This document shows, in pieces, positions 1 to 8,783 of a stretch of DNA of 64,000 bases (positions are counted from its first letter, which is position 1; each line of letters starts with the position of its first letter). A program made the translations under genes and the position numbers. Source of the stretch: JARRQB01 sp965368585. GTDB taxonomy: Bacteria > Pseudomonadota > Gammaproteobacteria > Chromatiales > Chromatiaceae. The stretch covers positions 37,321 through 101,320 of the forward strand of contig CBDUNM010000002.1 of NCBI GenBank assembly GCA_965368585.1, written 5' to 3'. Under the pieces are notes generated by a model. The model searched no databases and was not told where the DNA came from. It worked only from the letters and a program-made list of their open reading frames with translations.

Positions 1-515
1 GGTTCGGCAAGCCGTTCCAGCAAGGCGCACTGCGGTGTGCCGAAGACCCGGCGCGCGATCGACAGGATACGGCGTTTACCGGTCAAGGCCTCCACGTCCA
101 CCCCCACCGGCCGAGTAGCGATGGCCAGCACCGCGCGGTCGGCCGTATGCGAAAGATTGAATTCGAGCGCGACGTCCGGGTCGGCCAGCAACGGTTTGCC
201 GCCATCGGCCAGGGCAAGCCTCAGCCGGCCTGGCGGCCGTCCGAGGTATGCGCCCAGGATGCGGCGCAGAAACAATCGGCTCGCGACGAACCTGGACCGT
301 GCCAGCGGATCGATGAATGCGCCCGCGCGCTGCTGTTCGGCAGCGCTCAGCTCGGCCGCCGCTTCAGGCGTGAAGCGCCCGAAGTCGGTACGCCACACAT
401 GGACCTGTTCGGTCGCCAGGGCGGCGGGGCTACCCGTGAGCAACAGATCGATCCAATCGGGCCGGTGCTTGAAATCGACGGTCGACACGACAGATTTCCA
501 AGGGCGCGTTAACAT
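1..515 (-). CDS. 4'-phosphopantetheinyl transferase, Sfp type (partial)
   Basis: Minus-strand frame from an ATG at 515, open for 171 codons to the window edge, so the C-terminus is missing. The family transfers 4'-phosphopantetheine from CoA to a serine of carrier proteins. Visible family landmarks, in order, are RFVASRLFLRRILGAYL, a GKPLLA segment, FNLSHT and then GVDVE, whose acidic residues bind the metal. The frame keeps high GC at third codon positions. It starts 11 bp from the divergent recJ start, so the two genes would share a very short upstream region. The carrier-protein target cannot be told from this window, although the 14-23 kb biosynthetic operon is a nearby candidate user. 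Confidence 0.85.
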   Translation of the reverse strand, partial: MLTRPWKSVVSTVDFKHRPDWIDLLLTGSPAALATEQVHVWRTDFGRFTPEAAAELSAAEQQRAGAFIDPLARSRFVASRLFLRRILGAYLGRPPGRLRLALADGGKPLLADPDVALEFNLSHTADRAVLAIATRPVGVDVEALTGKRRILSIARRVFGTPQCALLERLAE

Positions 516-526
516 ATCGAAGCAGT

Positions 527-2281
527 ATGCCCGATAATTCAACGCATTCCTCACCGCAGATCGTGCGGCGCGTGGTCCCGTCTTCCGCTTGGTCCGCGTT
601 TCCTCCAGGCCTGCATCCGGTCTTGCGCCAAGTCTATGCGGCGCGGTCGATCTCGACTGCCGGTGAACTGGACAGATCACTGGGCGCTCTGTTACCGCCC
701 GGCCGACTGGACGGACTGGATGTAGCGGTGGTGCGCCTGGCCGAAGCGATCGAACGTGGCGAGCGGATTCTGGTGGTGGGTGACTTCGACGCGGACGGCG
801 CCACCAGTTGTGCCTTGGCCGTGCTGGCACTGCGCGCCTGTGGTTGCCGTGACGTTGGTTACCTGGTGCCGAACCGCTTTGAATTCGGCTACGGGTTGAC
901 GCCAGAAATCGTGGCACTGGCGTTGCAGCGTCAGCCGCAGCTGATCGTGACCGTGGACAACGGTGTTTCCAGTATCGCTGGAGTCGCCGCGGCCAATATG
1001 GCCGGCGTGCCGGTGATCGTGACCGATCACCATCTGGCAGGTGCGCAACTCCCGGACGCGCTGGCGATCGTGAACCCGAACCTGCGGGGCAACCGCTTTC
1101 CCAGTAAAGCCCTGGCGGGCGTTGGCGTCATCTTCTACGTGCTGCTCGGTCTGCGCGCGCACCTCAGGGCGTCGAACTGGTTTGTCCGCGCCGGTATCCC
1201 GGAACCCGTCCTGGCGGAGTTTCTCGATCTGGTGGCGCTCGGTACGGTCGCGGACGTGGTGCCGCTCGATGCGAACAACCGGGTGTTGGTGTATCAAGGG
1301 CTGGCGCGCATCCGCGCTGGTCGCTGTCGACCCGGCATCACGGCGTTGCTGCGCATCGCGGGCCGCGATCCTGGCCGTGCACAGGCCACCGATATGGGCT
1401 TCGCGGTGGGGCCGCGACTCAACGCGGCCGGCCGCATCGATGACATGTCGTTGGGTATAGAGTGTCTGTTGGCCGAACATCCGGAGACGGCCGGCACGCT
1501 GGCACAGCAACTCGACCGGCTCAATCGTGAACGGCGCGTTATCGAAGACGCGATGCGGGAACAGGCCGAGCGCATGCTGGACGACTGGTCGCCGAACGAC
1601 GCCGATGCTTTGCCCTGGAGCCTGTGTCTTTACGACGCTGCCTGGCATCAGGGCGTGATCGGCATCCTGGCGGCGCGCATCCGGGAGCGCCATCATCGAC
1701 CGGTGATCGCGTTTGCGCCGGGGGACAATGGCGAGATCAAGGGATCTGCTCGCTCCATACCCGGATTGCACATTCGCGACGCACTAGACGAAGTGGCGGC
1801 GACAGAACCAGGTCTGCTGACAAAATTCGGCGGTCATGCGATGGCGGCCGGCCTGACCCTGGCCATCGACGACCTGGCGCCCTTTGCCCGTGCCTTCGAA
1901 TCGGTAGTGCGCCGGCGCCTGATCGAAGACGATTTACAGGCGGTCATCCATTCCGATGGCGAACTGCCGAGCGACCAGATCAACCTGCAGCTGGCCCAGA
2001 CGCTGGCGGACGGCGGACCTTGGGGTCAGAGCTTTCCCGAGCCCTTGTTTGACGGCGTATTCGACAGGGTGCAGAGCCGCATCGTCGGTGAGCGCCACTG
2101 GAAACTGGTGCTGCAGCCCATTGGTTCGAGCGCGGTGTTCGACGCCATCGCATTCAACCAGACACGGCATTTCCCCCAGACCCCGCCCGAGCGCTTGCGC
2201 GCGGCTTATCGCCTCGATATGAACGAGTTTCGCGGTAAGGTCACGCTGCAGCTGCGTATCGAACACATGGAACCCGTATGA
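527..2281 (+). CDS. recJ: Single-stranded-DNA-specific exonuclease RecJ
   Basis: A 584-residue protein matching RecJ, the 5'-3' single-strand DNA exonuclease used in RecF-pathway recombination, mismatch repair and base excision. DHH-superfamily motifs appear in order: VVGDFDADGATS, VTVDNGVSS, VTDHHLAG (the DHH signature) and GTVADVVPL. The DHHA1-type motif KFGGHAMAAGLT follows, then a C-terminal OB-like region. Length agrees with E. coli RecJ (577 residues). The Shine-Dalgarno sequence before the ATG at 527 is weak, and a start a few codons downstream is possible because family similarity begins around IVRRVV. The gene lies alone, divergent from the phosphopantetheinyl transferase. Confidence 0.97.
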   Translation: MPDNSTHSSPQIVRRVVPSSAWSAFPPGLHPVLRQVYAARSISTAGELDRSLGALLPPGRLDGLDVAVVRLAEAIERGERILVVGDFDADGATSCALAVLALRACGCRDVGYLVPNRFEFGYGLTPEIVALALQRQPQLIVTVDNGVSSIAGVAAANMAGVPVIVTDHHLAGAQLPDALAIVNPNLRGNRFPSKALAGVGVIFYVLLGLRAHLRASNWFVRAGIPEPVLAEFLDLVALGTVADVVPLDANNRVLVYQGLARIRAGRCRPGITALLRIAGRDPGRAQATDMGFAVGPRLNAAGRIDDMSLGIECLLAEHPETAGTLAQQLDRLNRERRVIEDAMREQAERMLDDWSPNDADALPWSLCLYDAAWHQGVIGILAARIRERHHRPVIAFAPGDNGEIKGSARSIPGLHIRDALDEVAATEPGLLTKFGGHAMAAGLTLAIDDLAPFARAFESVVRRRLIEDDLQAVIHSDGELPSDQINLQLAQTLADGGPWGQSFPEPLFDGVFDRVQSRIVGERHWKLVLQPIGSSAVFDAIAFNQTRHFPQTPPERLRAAYRLDMNEFRGKVTLQLRIEHMEPV

Positions 2282-2375
2282 TGGAAGACGCCGGAAAGCA
2301 CGCGCGCACCACGGTGGGTACCGCGCGGCAGTGCCGCTGCCCCTGCACCCCCTATGCTATCGAACGGTGTGCGTC

Positions 2376-2873
2376 ATGATCGAAAACGGCACGGAGGGCA
2401 AGCCGAGCAAGTCGCAGCTAAAACGCGACATGCATGCCATGCAGGAACTGGCGGCCGAACTGTCGACGCTCTCGGACAAGGAACTGAGTCGCTTGGGCAT
2501 CGGTTCGGTGGCGATTAGTGCCTTGGCAGCGATTCGTCCCATGCGTGCTTCCGGCGCTAGGAAGCGGCAAATCAAATACGCCGCGAAGCTGCTACGCAAC
2601 GAAGACATTACGGCAGCGCAACGCTTGTTCGTCACCCGCGACGCGGCTAAAGCGGAGGCCAACAGCCGCTTTCGTGCCGTGGAACGTTGGCGGGATCGGC
2701 TGTTGGAGCAAGGCGACACCGCCCTGTGTGAATTGTTGGAACAACATCCAAATTTCGATCGTCGGCAATTAAGTCAATTGATCCGCGGCGCACAACGGGA
2801 GCGAGATCTGGACAATACTGCGGTAAGCGCGCGTAAACTTTTTAGGCTCCTGCGTGACGAATTGATCGGCTAG
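2376..2873 (+). CDS. darP: Ribosome-associated protein DarP/YjgA (DUF615)
   Basis: A 165-residue highly charged helical protein of the DUF615 family (YjgA, renamed DarP), which associates with late 50S ribosomal precursors. Family landmarks are SKSQLKRD near the start, a central GARKRQIKYAAKLLR segment, ERWRDRLLEQGD, and the C-terminal LIRGAQRERD followed by SARKLFRLLRDEL. The frame is open further upstream, but family similarity begins just after the ATG at 2376, so that start is used. It lies about 95 bp after recJ on the same strand. The symbol is taken from family resemblance. Confidence 0.88.
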   Translation: MIENGTEGKPSKSQLKRDMHAMQELAAELSTLSDKELSRLGIGSVAISALAAIRPMRASGARKRQIKYAAKLLRNEDITAAQRLFVTRDAAKAEANSRFRAVERWRDRLLEQGDTALCELLEQHPNFDRRQLSQLIRGAQRERDLDNTAVSARKLFRLLRDELIG

Positions 2874-2893
2874 CCGGACTAACGGGGTTTTCG

Positions 2894-2912
2894 TTTTCGC
2901 GACCGGCGAAAA
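2894..2912 (+). other. Perfect inverted repeat between darP and sdhC
   Basis: The arms TTTTCGC and GCGAAAA are perfectly complementary around a 5-base loop, 21 bases after the darP stop codon. No T-run follows on either strand, so it is not a classical intrinsic terminator. It could be an RNA-end stabiliser or an operator in the sdh leader; the sequence does not decide. Confidence 0.4.
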
Positions 2913-3023
2913 TGAGCTAACTCAATGGTCGGGAATAAAAATCGACATTGGCGACGAATAGGCTGGATTTCTGCTGGCTACCCTACTATATTGCGTTGCA
3001 ACAATTTAGCGGATCATACAACT

Positions 3024-3404
3024 ATGGCGAACTCAACCGATCGTCCGGTTTTCTTGAACCTGCTCGAAATCAAACTGCCCGTCGCGGGCTACATGTCTAT
3101 ACTTCACCGGGTCAGCGGCGTGTTGATGTTCGTCGCGACGCCGTTGATGATCTACCTGCTCGATTTGTCGCTGGCCGGAGAACAGGGCTTCGCACGGGCG
3201 GATGAGATAGTTCACCATTGGTTCTTCGTCCTCCTGATATTCGGTCTGATGTGGAGCCTGGTACACCACCTGTTGGCTGGCATCCGCTACCTGCTGATCG
3301 ACATCGACGTCGGCGTGGATAAGCCACTGTACCGCCAGAGCGCCGCCGCCGTACTGGTTGCCGCCCCGATACTCGCGTTGGTTTTAACGGGGGTAGTCCT
3401 ATGA
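3024..3404 (+). CDS. sdhC: Succinate dehydrogenase cytochrome b556 subunit
   Basis: A 126-residue membrane anchor of respiratory complex II. With SdhD it holds haem b and the quinone site. It has three hydrophobic segments and the family signature RPVFLNLLEIKLPVAGYMSI followed by LHRVSG. Histidines in HHWFF and VHHLLAGIRYL fit the haem-ligand region. The frame is open upstream to 2925, but SdhC similarity begins just after the ATG at 3024, and the extra upstream residues look unlike the family. It is the first gene of sdhCDAB, and its stop overlaps the sdhD start by four bases (ATGA). Confidence 0.95.
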   Translation: MANSTDRPVFLNLLEIKLPVAGYMSILHRVSGVLMFVATPLMIYLLDLSLAGEQGFARADEIVHHWFFVLLIFGLMWSLVHHLLAGIRYLLIDIDVGVDKPLYRQSAAAVLVAAPILALVLTGVVL

Positions 3405-3742
3405 GCCGTAAAGCCTCGGGTATCAAGGCGTGGGCCATGCAACGCGGCACGGCAATATATATTGCCTTGTTCTGCATCTACCTGATCTCCAAATTGGCCT
3501 TTGCCAGCCCGGCCGACTTTGCGTCCTGGCGGGCGTGGATCGGCGATCCGGTGGTGAGCGTGGCAATGCTGGTATTCGTCGCGGCCCTGCTGATGCACGC
3601 CTGGATCGGCATACGCGATGTGGTCATCGATTACGTGTGGCACACCGGGGCGCGAGTAGGCGTTCTGGCGCTGGTCGCGCTGGTGCTGGTCGGCAGCGGA
3701 TTGTGGGCCGCGCAGGTGCTGATCCTGGCGCGAATAGTCTGA
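3401..3742 (+). CDS. sdhD: Succinate dehydrogenase hydrophobic membrane anchor subunit
   Basis: A 113-residue protein with three transmembrane helices. Its ATG overlaps the sdhC stop, implying translational coupling. The segment ALLMHAWIGIRDVVIDYV is the SdhD signature; its histidine is the expected axial haem ligand and the following Arg-Asp is conserved near the quinone pocket. It pairs with SdhC to anchor SdhAB in the inner membrane. sdhA begins 13 bp downstream. Confidence 0.95.
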   Translation: MSRKASGIKAWAMQRGTAIYIALFCIYLISKLAFASPADFASWRAWIGDPVVSVAMLVFVAALLMHAWIGIRDVVIDYVWHTGARVGVLALVALVLVGSGLWAAQVLILARIV

Positions 3743-3755
3743 GAGCGGAGAAATA

Positions 3756-5516
3756 ATGTCCCTAACGAAACGACGTTTTGACGCCTTGATCATAGGCGCG
3801 GGTGGTGCAGGTCTCAACGCAGCGATCCAACTGGCCAACGCCGATGCGCGCGTCGCGGTGGTCTCCAAGGTCTTCCCGACCCGCTCGCACACGGTAGCCG
3901 CCCAGGGCGGGGTCAACGCAGCGCTGGCCAATGTCTTGCCGGATAACTGGCACTGGCACATGTTCGACACCGTCAAGGGATCGGACTACCTGGGGGACCA
4001 GGACGCAATCGAGTTCATGTGTCGCGAAGCGATTCCGACCGTCTACGAACTCGAACACAACGGCGTACCGTTTTCGCGGCTGGACAACGGAAAAATATAC
4101 CAGCGTGCGTTCGGCGGTCAGAGCCAGGACTTCGGCGGGGCGCAGGCGGCAAGGACCTGCGCGGCAGCCGACCGCACCGGTCACGTCATCCTCCACACCC
4201 TATACCAACAGAACGTCCGCGCGCGCACGCACTTCTTCGACGAGTATTTCGCCGTCGATTTGATACGCGATCGGGAAGGCGCCATCCTTGGCGCACTGGT
4301 GATCGAGATCGAGACTGGCGAGCCGTTGCTGATCGAGGCCAAGGCCACGCTGCTGGCGACCGGCGGATGCGGGCAGGTCTATCGGACCACGTCCAATGCC
4401 CATATCAACACCGGTGACGGCATGGCGATGGCCTTGCGCGTCGGGGTGCCGCTCATGGACATGGAGTTTTTCCAGTTTCACCCCACCGGAATTGCCGGGC
4501 GTGGCATGCTGATCACCGAAGGCGTGCGCGGCGAGGGCGGTTATCTGGTCAACAAGGACGGCGAAAGGTTCATGGAGCGGTACGCTCCCAACGCCAAGGA
4601 CCTGGCCAGCCGCGATGTGGTTTCCCGGGCCATCGTTACCGAGGTCAAGGAAGGGCGCGGGGTCGGTCCGAACGCCGACCACGTGCTGTTGAAAGTCGAC
4701 CACCTGGGCGAAGAGATCATCAGCAAACGCCTGCCCGGTATCCGCGAGAGCGGTCGCATCTTCGCGGGCGTGGACGCCGCCGTGGAGCCGTTACCCGTTT
4801 ACCCGACCGCGCACTACGTGATGGGCGGCATTCCAACCGATCGGCTCGGCAGAGCGATCGTCCCGGCGGGGACTGGCGAAGATATCGTGCCCGGCCTGTA
4901 TGCCGCTGGCGAGTGCGCCTGCGTATCGGTACACGGCGCGAATCGATTGGGCGGCAACTCGCTGCTGGATATCCTCGTGTTCGGCCGTGCGGCCGGGCTG
5001 GATATCGTCGACTACGTCCGGGAAAACAAGAATCATCGACCGCTCAGCGAAGACAGCGTCGAGCAGGCCATGGCGCGCCTCACCCGCTGGGAAGAGCCCG
5101 GCGAAGGCATTTCGGTACGCGGGCTGCGCGACGAATTCACCAAGGCTATGGAAGACCACGCGGGAGTGTTCCGCACCGAGGAGGTCATGTCCGCCGGTGT
5201 GGAGATGGTAAAAGCAATTCGCGACAAGTTAAAAGACGTCAAACTCGGCGATCAGTCGAAGACCTTCAACACCGCGCGCATCGAAGCCCTGGAACTGGAG
5301 AATCTGATCGACGTGGGTATCGCGATTGCGATGTCGGCAATGACGCGCAAGGAAAGCCGTGGCGCGCACTCCAGGCCAGACTATCCGAAGCGCGACGACA
5401 AGGAATGGATGAAGCACAGTCTCTATTTCAAAGCCGAAGACCGCATGGATTTCAAACCGGTACAAACCAAACCTTTGACCGTAGAGACCTTTCCGCCGAA
5501 AGAGCGGGTTTACTGA
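3756..5516 (+). CDS. sdhA: Succinate dehydrogenase flavoprotein subunit
   Basis: A 586-residue catalytic subunit of complex II that oxidises succinate to fumarate with covalently bound FAD. The N-terminal dinucleotide fold shows IIGAGGAGLNAA. The FAD-linkage region TRSHTVAAQGGVNAAL contains the histidine that carries the flavin. Further landmarks are EFFQFHPTGI, the substrate loop around TEGVRGEGG, and HGANRLGGNSLLD near residue 400. Length matches the family (about 588). It lies in the sdhCDAB operon with sdhB 48 bp downstream; the flavinylation factor gene sdhE follows after a terminator. Confidence 0.98.
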   Translation: MSLTKRRFDALIIGAGGAGLNAAIQLANADARVAVVSKVFPTRSHTVAAQGGVNAALANVLPDNWHWHMFDTVKGSDYLGDQDAIEFMCREAIPTVYELEHNGVPFSRLDNGKIYQRAFGGQSQDFGGAQAARTCAAADRTGHVILHTLYQQNVRARTHFFDEYFAVDLIRDREGAILGALVIEIETGEPLLIEAKATLLATGGCGQVYRTTSNAHINTGDGMAMALRVGVPLMDMEFFQFHPTGIAGRGMLITEGVRGEGGYLVNKDGERFMERYAPNAKDLASRDVVSRAIVTEVKEGRGVGPNADHVLLKVDHLGEEIISKRLPGIRESGRIFAGVDAAVEPLPVYPTAHYVMGGIPTDRLGRAIVPAGTGEDIVPGLYAAGECACVSVHGANRLGGNSLLDILVFGRAAGLDIVDYVRENKNHRPLSEDSVEQAMARLTRWEEPGEGISVRGLRDEFTKAMEDHAGVFRTEEVMSAGVEMVKAIRDKLKDVKLGDQSKTFNTARIEALELENLIDVGIAIAMSAMTRKESRGAHSRPDYPKRDDKEWMKHSLYFKAEDRMDFKPVQTKPLTVETFPPKERVY

Positions 5517-5564
5517 GGCGGCACCGCCGGTCATTGCGCCGATACCGATAGAGGTTGAAATCAG

Positions 5565-6257
5565 ATGAAATTCCGCGTTTACCGTTATAACCCAGAAGCC
5601 AACGATCAACCTTACATGCAGGAGTTCGATATCGAACCCTGGCGCGGCATGATGCTGCGAGACGCGTTGCTGGAAGTCAAAAAGCAGGACGAGAGCTTTT
5701 CATTCCGGCACTCCTGCGGGGAAGGCGTGTGCGGTTCCGACGGAATGAATGTGAACGGCCGTAACATACTCGCCTGCGTTACACCCATCAGCGAGTTGAA
5801 GGAACCGGTGGTGGTTCGTCCCTTTCCCGGTCGGCCGGTGATACGCGATCTGGTCGTGGACATGACCCAGTTTTACCAACAGTACAAGGCGGTGGAGCCT
5901 TGGCTGATTCGCAAAGACCCGCTGCCGGAGCAGGAGATACTGCAAAGCCCGGAGGACCGCGACAAACTCGACGGCCTCTACGAATGTATTCTGTGCGGCT
6001 GCTGTTCCACCTCGTGCCCGTCGTTCTGGTGGAATCCGGAAAAATTCCATGGGCCGGCGGCCCTGCTGCAGGCGTGGCGATTTCTGGCCGACAGCCGGGA
6101 TCAGGCGACCGACGAACGACTCGACCGGCTTGAGGGGCCTTACAAGCTGTTTCGCTGTCACACGATTATGAACTGCGTGGAAGCCTGCCCCAAGGGATTG
6201 AATCCCACCAAGGCCATCGGGCACATCAAGTCGATGATGTTGAAGAACGCCATCTGA
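5565..6257 (+). CDS. sdhB: Succinate dehydrogenase iron-sulfur subunit
   Basis: A 230-residue electron-transfer subunit carrying three Fe-S clusters. The [2Fe-2S] ligands lie in CGEGVCGSDGMNVNG and the later ILAC. The [4Fe-4S] cluster motif is CILCGCCSTSCPSFWW, and the [3Fe-4S] motif is CHTIMNCVEACPKGLNP. Length is normal. It is the last gene of the operon, and a strong intrinsic terminator begins 33 bp after its stop codon. Confidence 0.97.
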   Translation: MKFRVYRYNPEANDQPYMQEFDIEPWRGMMLRDALLEVKKQDESFSFRHSCGEGVCGSDGMNVNGRNILACVTPISELKEPVVVRPFPGRPVIRDLVVDMTQFYQQYKAVEPWLIRKDPLPEQEILQSPEDRDKLDGLYECILCGCCSTSCPSFWWNPEKFHGPAALLQAWRFLADSRDQATDERLDRLEGPYKLFRCHTIMNCVEACPKGLNPTKAIGHIKSMMLKNAI

Positions 6258-6290
6258 GCCAGGCCCGACCTCGAGTGTTCCGTACATTGA

Positions 6291-6316
6291 AACGCGGCCG
6301 CAGGCCGCGTTTTTTT
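6291..6316 (+). terminator. Intrinsic terminator of sdhCDAB
   Basis: A 9-bp perfect GC-rich stem (AACGCGGCC with GGCCGCGTT) around a 3-base loop, ending in a run of T residues. It separates sdhCDAB from sdhE. Confidence 0.9.
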
Positions 6317-6403
6317 ACCGTCGGACCGCGGTTCGCCACAGCCGTTTGAAACCACGCACTGGATTCTTATTCGGTATCAACGATTGAACAGGGTGACAAG
6401 ACC

Positions 6404-6661
6404 ATGTCGGACCCGAGCGATGAACTACCCAGCCTCGATCACCTGCGCTGGCAATGCCGGCGCGGCATGCTGGAACTGGACTTTGTATTCGAGAGATATA
6501 TGGATCAGCATTACGAGGACGTAGCGGACGCGGAAAAACGCATGTTCGTCGAACTGCTCAAGGTGCAGGACCAGGATCTTTTCGCCTGGTTGATCAATGG
6601 CGAACCGACGCCCGACGAACGCTGGATCGAGATTGTGCGTCGCGTGCGCGGTATTGATTGA
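6404..6661 (+). CDS. sdhE: FAD assembly factor SdhE
   Basis: An 85-residue protein of the SdhE/YgfY (SDH5) family, which promotes covalent attachment of FAD to SdhA. The signature RWQCRRGMLELD contains the conserved RGxxE core, followed by the acidic helix and the C-terminal segment LFAWLINGEPTPDE. Its position directly after sdhCDAB fits the role, although a terminator between them implies its own promoter or read-through. In many gammaproteobacteria the next gene is cptA (ygfX); here only a 20-codon ORF follows. Confidence 0.93.
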   Translation: MSDPSDELPSLDHLRWQCRRGMLELDFVFERYMDQHYEDVADAEKRMFVELLKVQDQDLFAWLINGEPTPDERWIEIVRRVRGID

Positions 6662-6673
6662 ACGGAGGTGACG

Positions 6674-6736
6674 ATGGTCAAACGCCATTCGATCGCGCGG
6701 CGCGCCTGCCTGAAAACTATATATTGCTGGACTTGA
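6674..6736 (+). other. 20-codon ORF with strong RBS after sdhE
   Basis: An ATG at 6674 is preceded by a good Shine-Dalgarno sequence (GGAGGTGA), but the frame ends after 20 codons. The position is where cptA/ygfX usually sits. It may be the remnant of that gene's 5' end or a leaderless scrap. No further homologous sequence is visible before the Nudix gene. Confidence 0.3.
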
Positions 6737-6917
6737 CCCCTTGCACTTAAGCACGGACGAATCCTCTGATGAATGAAGGCGGGTTAAGACTTGGTCCGCA
6801 TCGTTTGATTCTAATCAGGCCAGTGGGGATCAGGCACCGATGCATTCGGCGTCTATGCTTTGCAGGTAACCTCATGTCTATGCGGTTGCCTTGAATAAAG
6901 AGGAAGGAGACTGGCGA

Positions 6918-7511
6918 ATGGGCGCAGGCGTCATTCCGTTTTGTGTGTTGAACGGCACGGTTCATTTCCTGTTCCAGCGAGTGTTCGCCGGCAGAAAGAC
7001 CGGGTACCTGATCGATTTCGGCGGCGGCATGTCCACCGGTGAAGACTACATGGAAACGGCCATGCGGGAGTTCGTCGAAGAGACCGAAACGATGTTTTTT
7101 TCACCCGATGTGAAGACGGCTTCGCGAACGTCCAAGGCCATCGAGGACCAGATGTCGATCATCCATAAACTGTTCGACGAAACCATGCGGGAGCACCCCG
7201 AGTGGTGGTGCCGAAGAGTGCCGGGTCCGGGAAAGAAGCCGAAAGACTGGCGAACCTATTTCATCGAGTTCGCGTTCAGGGATGTTACACCTTGCAACAG
7301 GGAGTGGGCGGAAGACACCTCGGGCCGCTTCAAGAAACGGCGTGAACTGGTGTGGGTAGCGTCGGATGAATTGCTTGACATCTGTCGGCGGTCACCCGAC
7401 CGGCTGTGGAAGCGCGTGCGCCAGCTTGCGGGCCTGGAGCACACGGTTCGGACGATCAAGTCGAGCAAGGAGGCAAGCCGCTACGCCGACAGTGCTACCA
7501 GGAGATTTTGA
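6918..7511 (+). CDS. Nudix hydrolase family protein
   Basis: A 197-residue Nudix protein. The Nudix box lies at residues 36-58: Gly36, x5, Glu42, x7, then REFVEE at 50-55, giving the metal-binding glutamates. The usual glycine two residues after the last Glu is replaced by Glu57. An insertion rich in Trp and Lys follows (residues about 85-125). The frame also has an upstream TTG at 6891, but the ATG at 6918 has an AAGGAG Shine-Dalgarno at good spacing and is preferred. Substrate unknown. Its last 17 bases overlap the 3' end of the convergent CorC-like gene. Confidence 0.8.
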   Translation: MGAGVIPFCVLNGTVHFLFQRVFAGRKTGYLIDFGGGMSTGEDYMETAMREFVEETETMFFSPDVKTASRTSKAIEDQMSIIHKLFDETMREHPEWWCRRVPGPGKKPKDWRTYFIEFAFRDVTPCNREWAEDTSGRFKKRRELVWVASDELLDICRRSPDRLWKRVRQLAGLEHTVRTIKSSKEASRYADSATRRF

Positions 7512-8733
7512 CTTCCTGGATGGCCTGGGGCGTACCGCGGTGAACGGTGAAGCGGATGTTCTTGAACTCAATCGTGGTGCCCACCTTGGGCACATCCTTG
7601 GCTTTGTCCAACAGGAAGCCGGCCAGGCTCGCGTACCGGCCCTGCGGCAGGTTTAGATCCAGTTCGGCGACGAGATCGTCCAGGTCGATCCTGGCGCTCA
7701 CCAGATAGGTATTGTTTTCCAGGCGCTTGATCCATTGCGTCGCCTGTTCCCGGTCGTCGTACTCGTCCTGGATATCTTTCACCACCTCTTCGAGAATATC
7801 TTCGATGCTGACGATACCCTCGGCACCGCCGAATTCATCCACCACCACGGTCATCTGCTCGCCCGCCTTGCGCATTCCGAGCAACAGGCTCTGGATGGTC
7901 TTGCCGGGGGCGACGTAGGTCGCCGGCTTGACGTAGGGCAGGATCGGCTCCGCGTCGTCTACACCGAGAAGTTCCAGGGCGTTGACGATCCCGACGATAC
8001 GGTCTACCCGTTCCTGGTAGACCGGAATGCGCACATGCGCTTTGTCGATTGCCACCCTGCGTGCCTCACCGCAGGTTGCCCCGTGCTCCAGGGCCGCGAC
8101 GTCGATCAGCGGCATCATGACCTCGCGGGCCGTCGTCTCGCCGAAATTGAACAGACGGCGAATCATCTCCTGCTCCAAGGGCTCGATATCGCCCTGCTCG
8201 GTGGACATCTGCATCAGTGACCGGATTTCTTCCCGCAGGGTGAACGGATTCTGATCGTTGCGGCTGCCGCCCACCAGTTTGGACAGCAGCCGGGCCAAAA
8301 AGCTGAACACCAGCAAAATGGGGTAGAACAGGTAAGAGCAGAATTTGAGAAAAAAGATCGCTTTCGGCGTTATCACGTCGGCGCGTTGCTGAAACACGCT
8401 CTTGGGCACGATTTCGCCGAATACCCAGATGAGCGGCGCTACCAGCACGACCGCCAGCCAACTATACGAAGGGCCGAACAGTTGCATCATCAGCGCGGTC
8501 GCCATGGTGGTATTGGTGACGACCGCGACATTGGTGCCCACCAGGGTCGTGGAGAGCAGCCACTCGGGTTTTTGCAGCATCTCCAGCGCCAGACGTGCGC
8601 CTTTCGAGCCCTTGGCCGCTTCGTGCCGCAGCTTCATCCGGTCGGCGCTGACCACGCCGATTTCCGAGCCCGAAAAAAAGCCCTCGGCGATCAGGCAGAT
8701 CAGCATGATAAAAACGGTCAATCCAATTTCCAT
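7495..8733 (-). CDS. CNNM/CorC-HlyC family membrane protein with CBS pair (copy 1)
   Basis: A 412-residue inner-membrane protein. The first roughly 190 residues form a DUF21 (CNNM) transmembrane domain with FFSGSEIGVVSADR near the start and a FGEIVPKSVF motif. A tandem CBS pair follows (around REVMMPLIDVAAL and TVVVDEFGGAEGIVSIEDIL), then a C-terminal CorC/HlyC domain ending in an extended beta segment. Family members act in Mg2+/Co2+ efflux or divalent-cation homeostasis; the exact ion cannot be read here. It lies 50 bp downstream of a paralogue on the same strand, probably in one operon. Confidence 0.9.
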   Translation of the reverse strand: MEIGLTVFIMLICLIAEGFFSGSEIGVVSADRMKLRHEAAKGSKGARLALEMLQKPEWLLSTTLVGTNVAVVTNTTMATALMMQLFGPSYSWLAVVLVAPLIWVFGEIVPKSVFQQRADVITPKAIFFLKFCSYLFYPILLVFSFLARLLSKLVGGSRNDQNPFTLREEIRSLMQMSTEQGDIEPLEQEMIRRLFNFGETTAREVMMPLIDVAALEHGATCGEARRVAIDKAHVRIPVYQERVDRIVGIVNALELLGVDDAEPILPYVKPATYVAPGKTIQSLLLGMRKAGEQMTVVVDEFGGAEGIVSIEDILEEVVKDIQDEYDDREQATQWIKRLENNTYLVSARIDLDDLVAELDLNLPQGRYASLAGFLLDKAKDVPKVGTTIEFKNIRFTVHRGTPQAIQEVKISW

Positions 8734-8783
8734 ACGGCCTCGAACTCTATGCAGGGGTTGTCGGACACGCGTTGCGGCGCCGC

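Noticed and set aside
692..1771. 359-codon open frame on the minus strand within recJ
   Set aside because: Shadow of recJ; all DHH motifs are on the plus strand.
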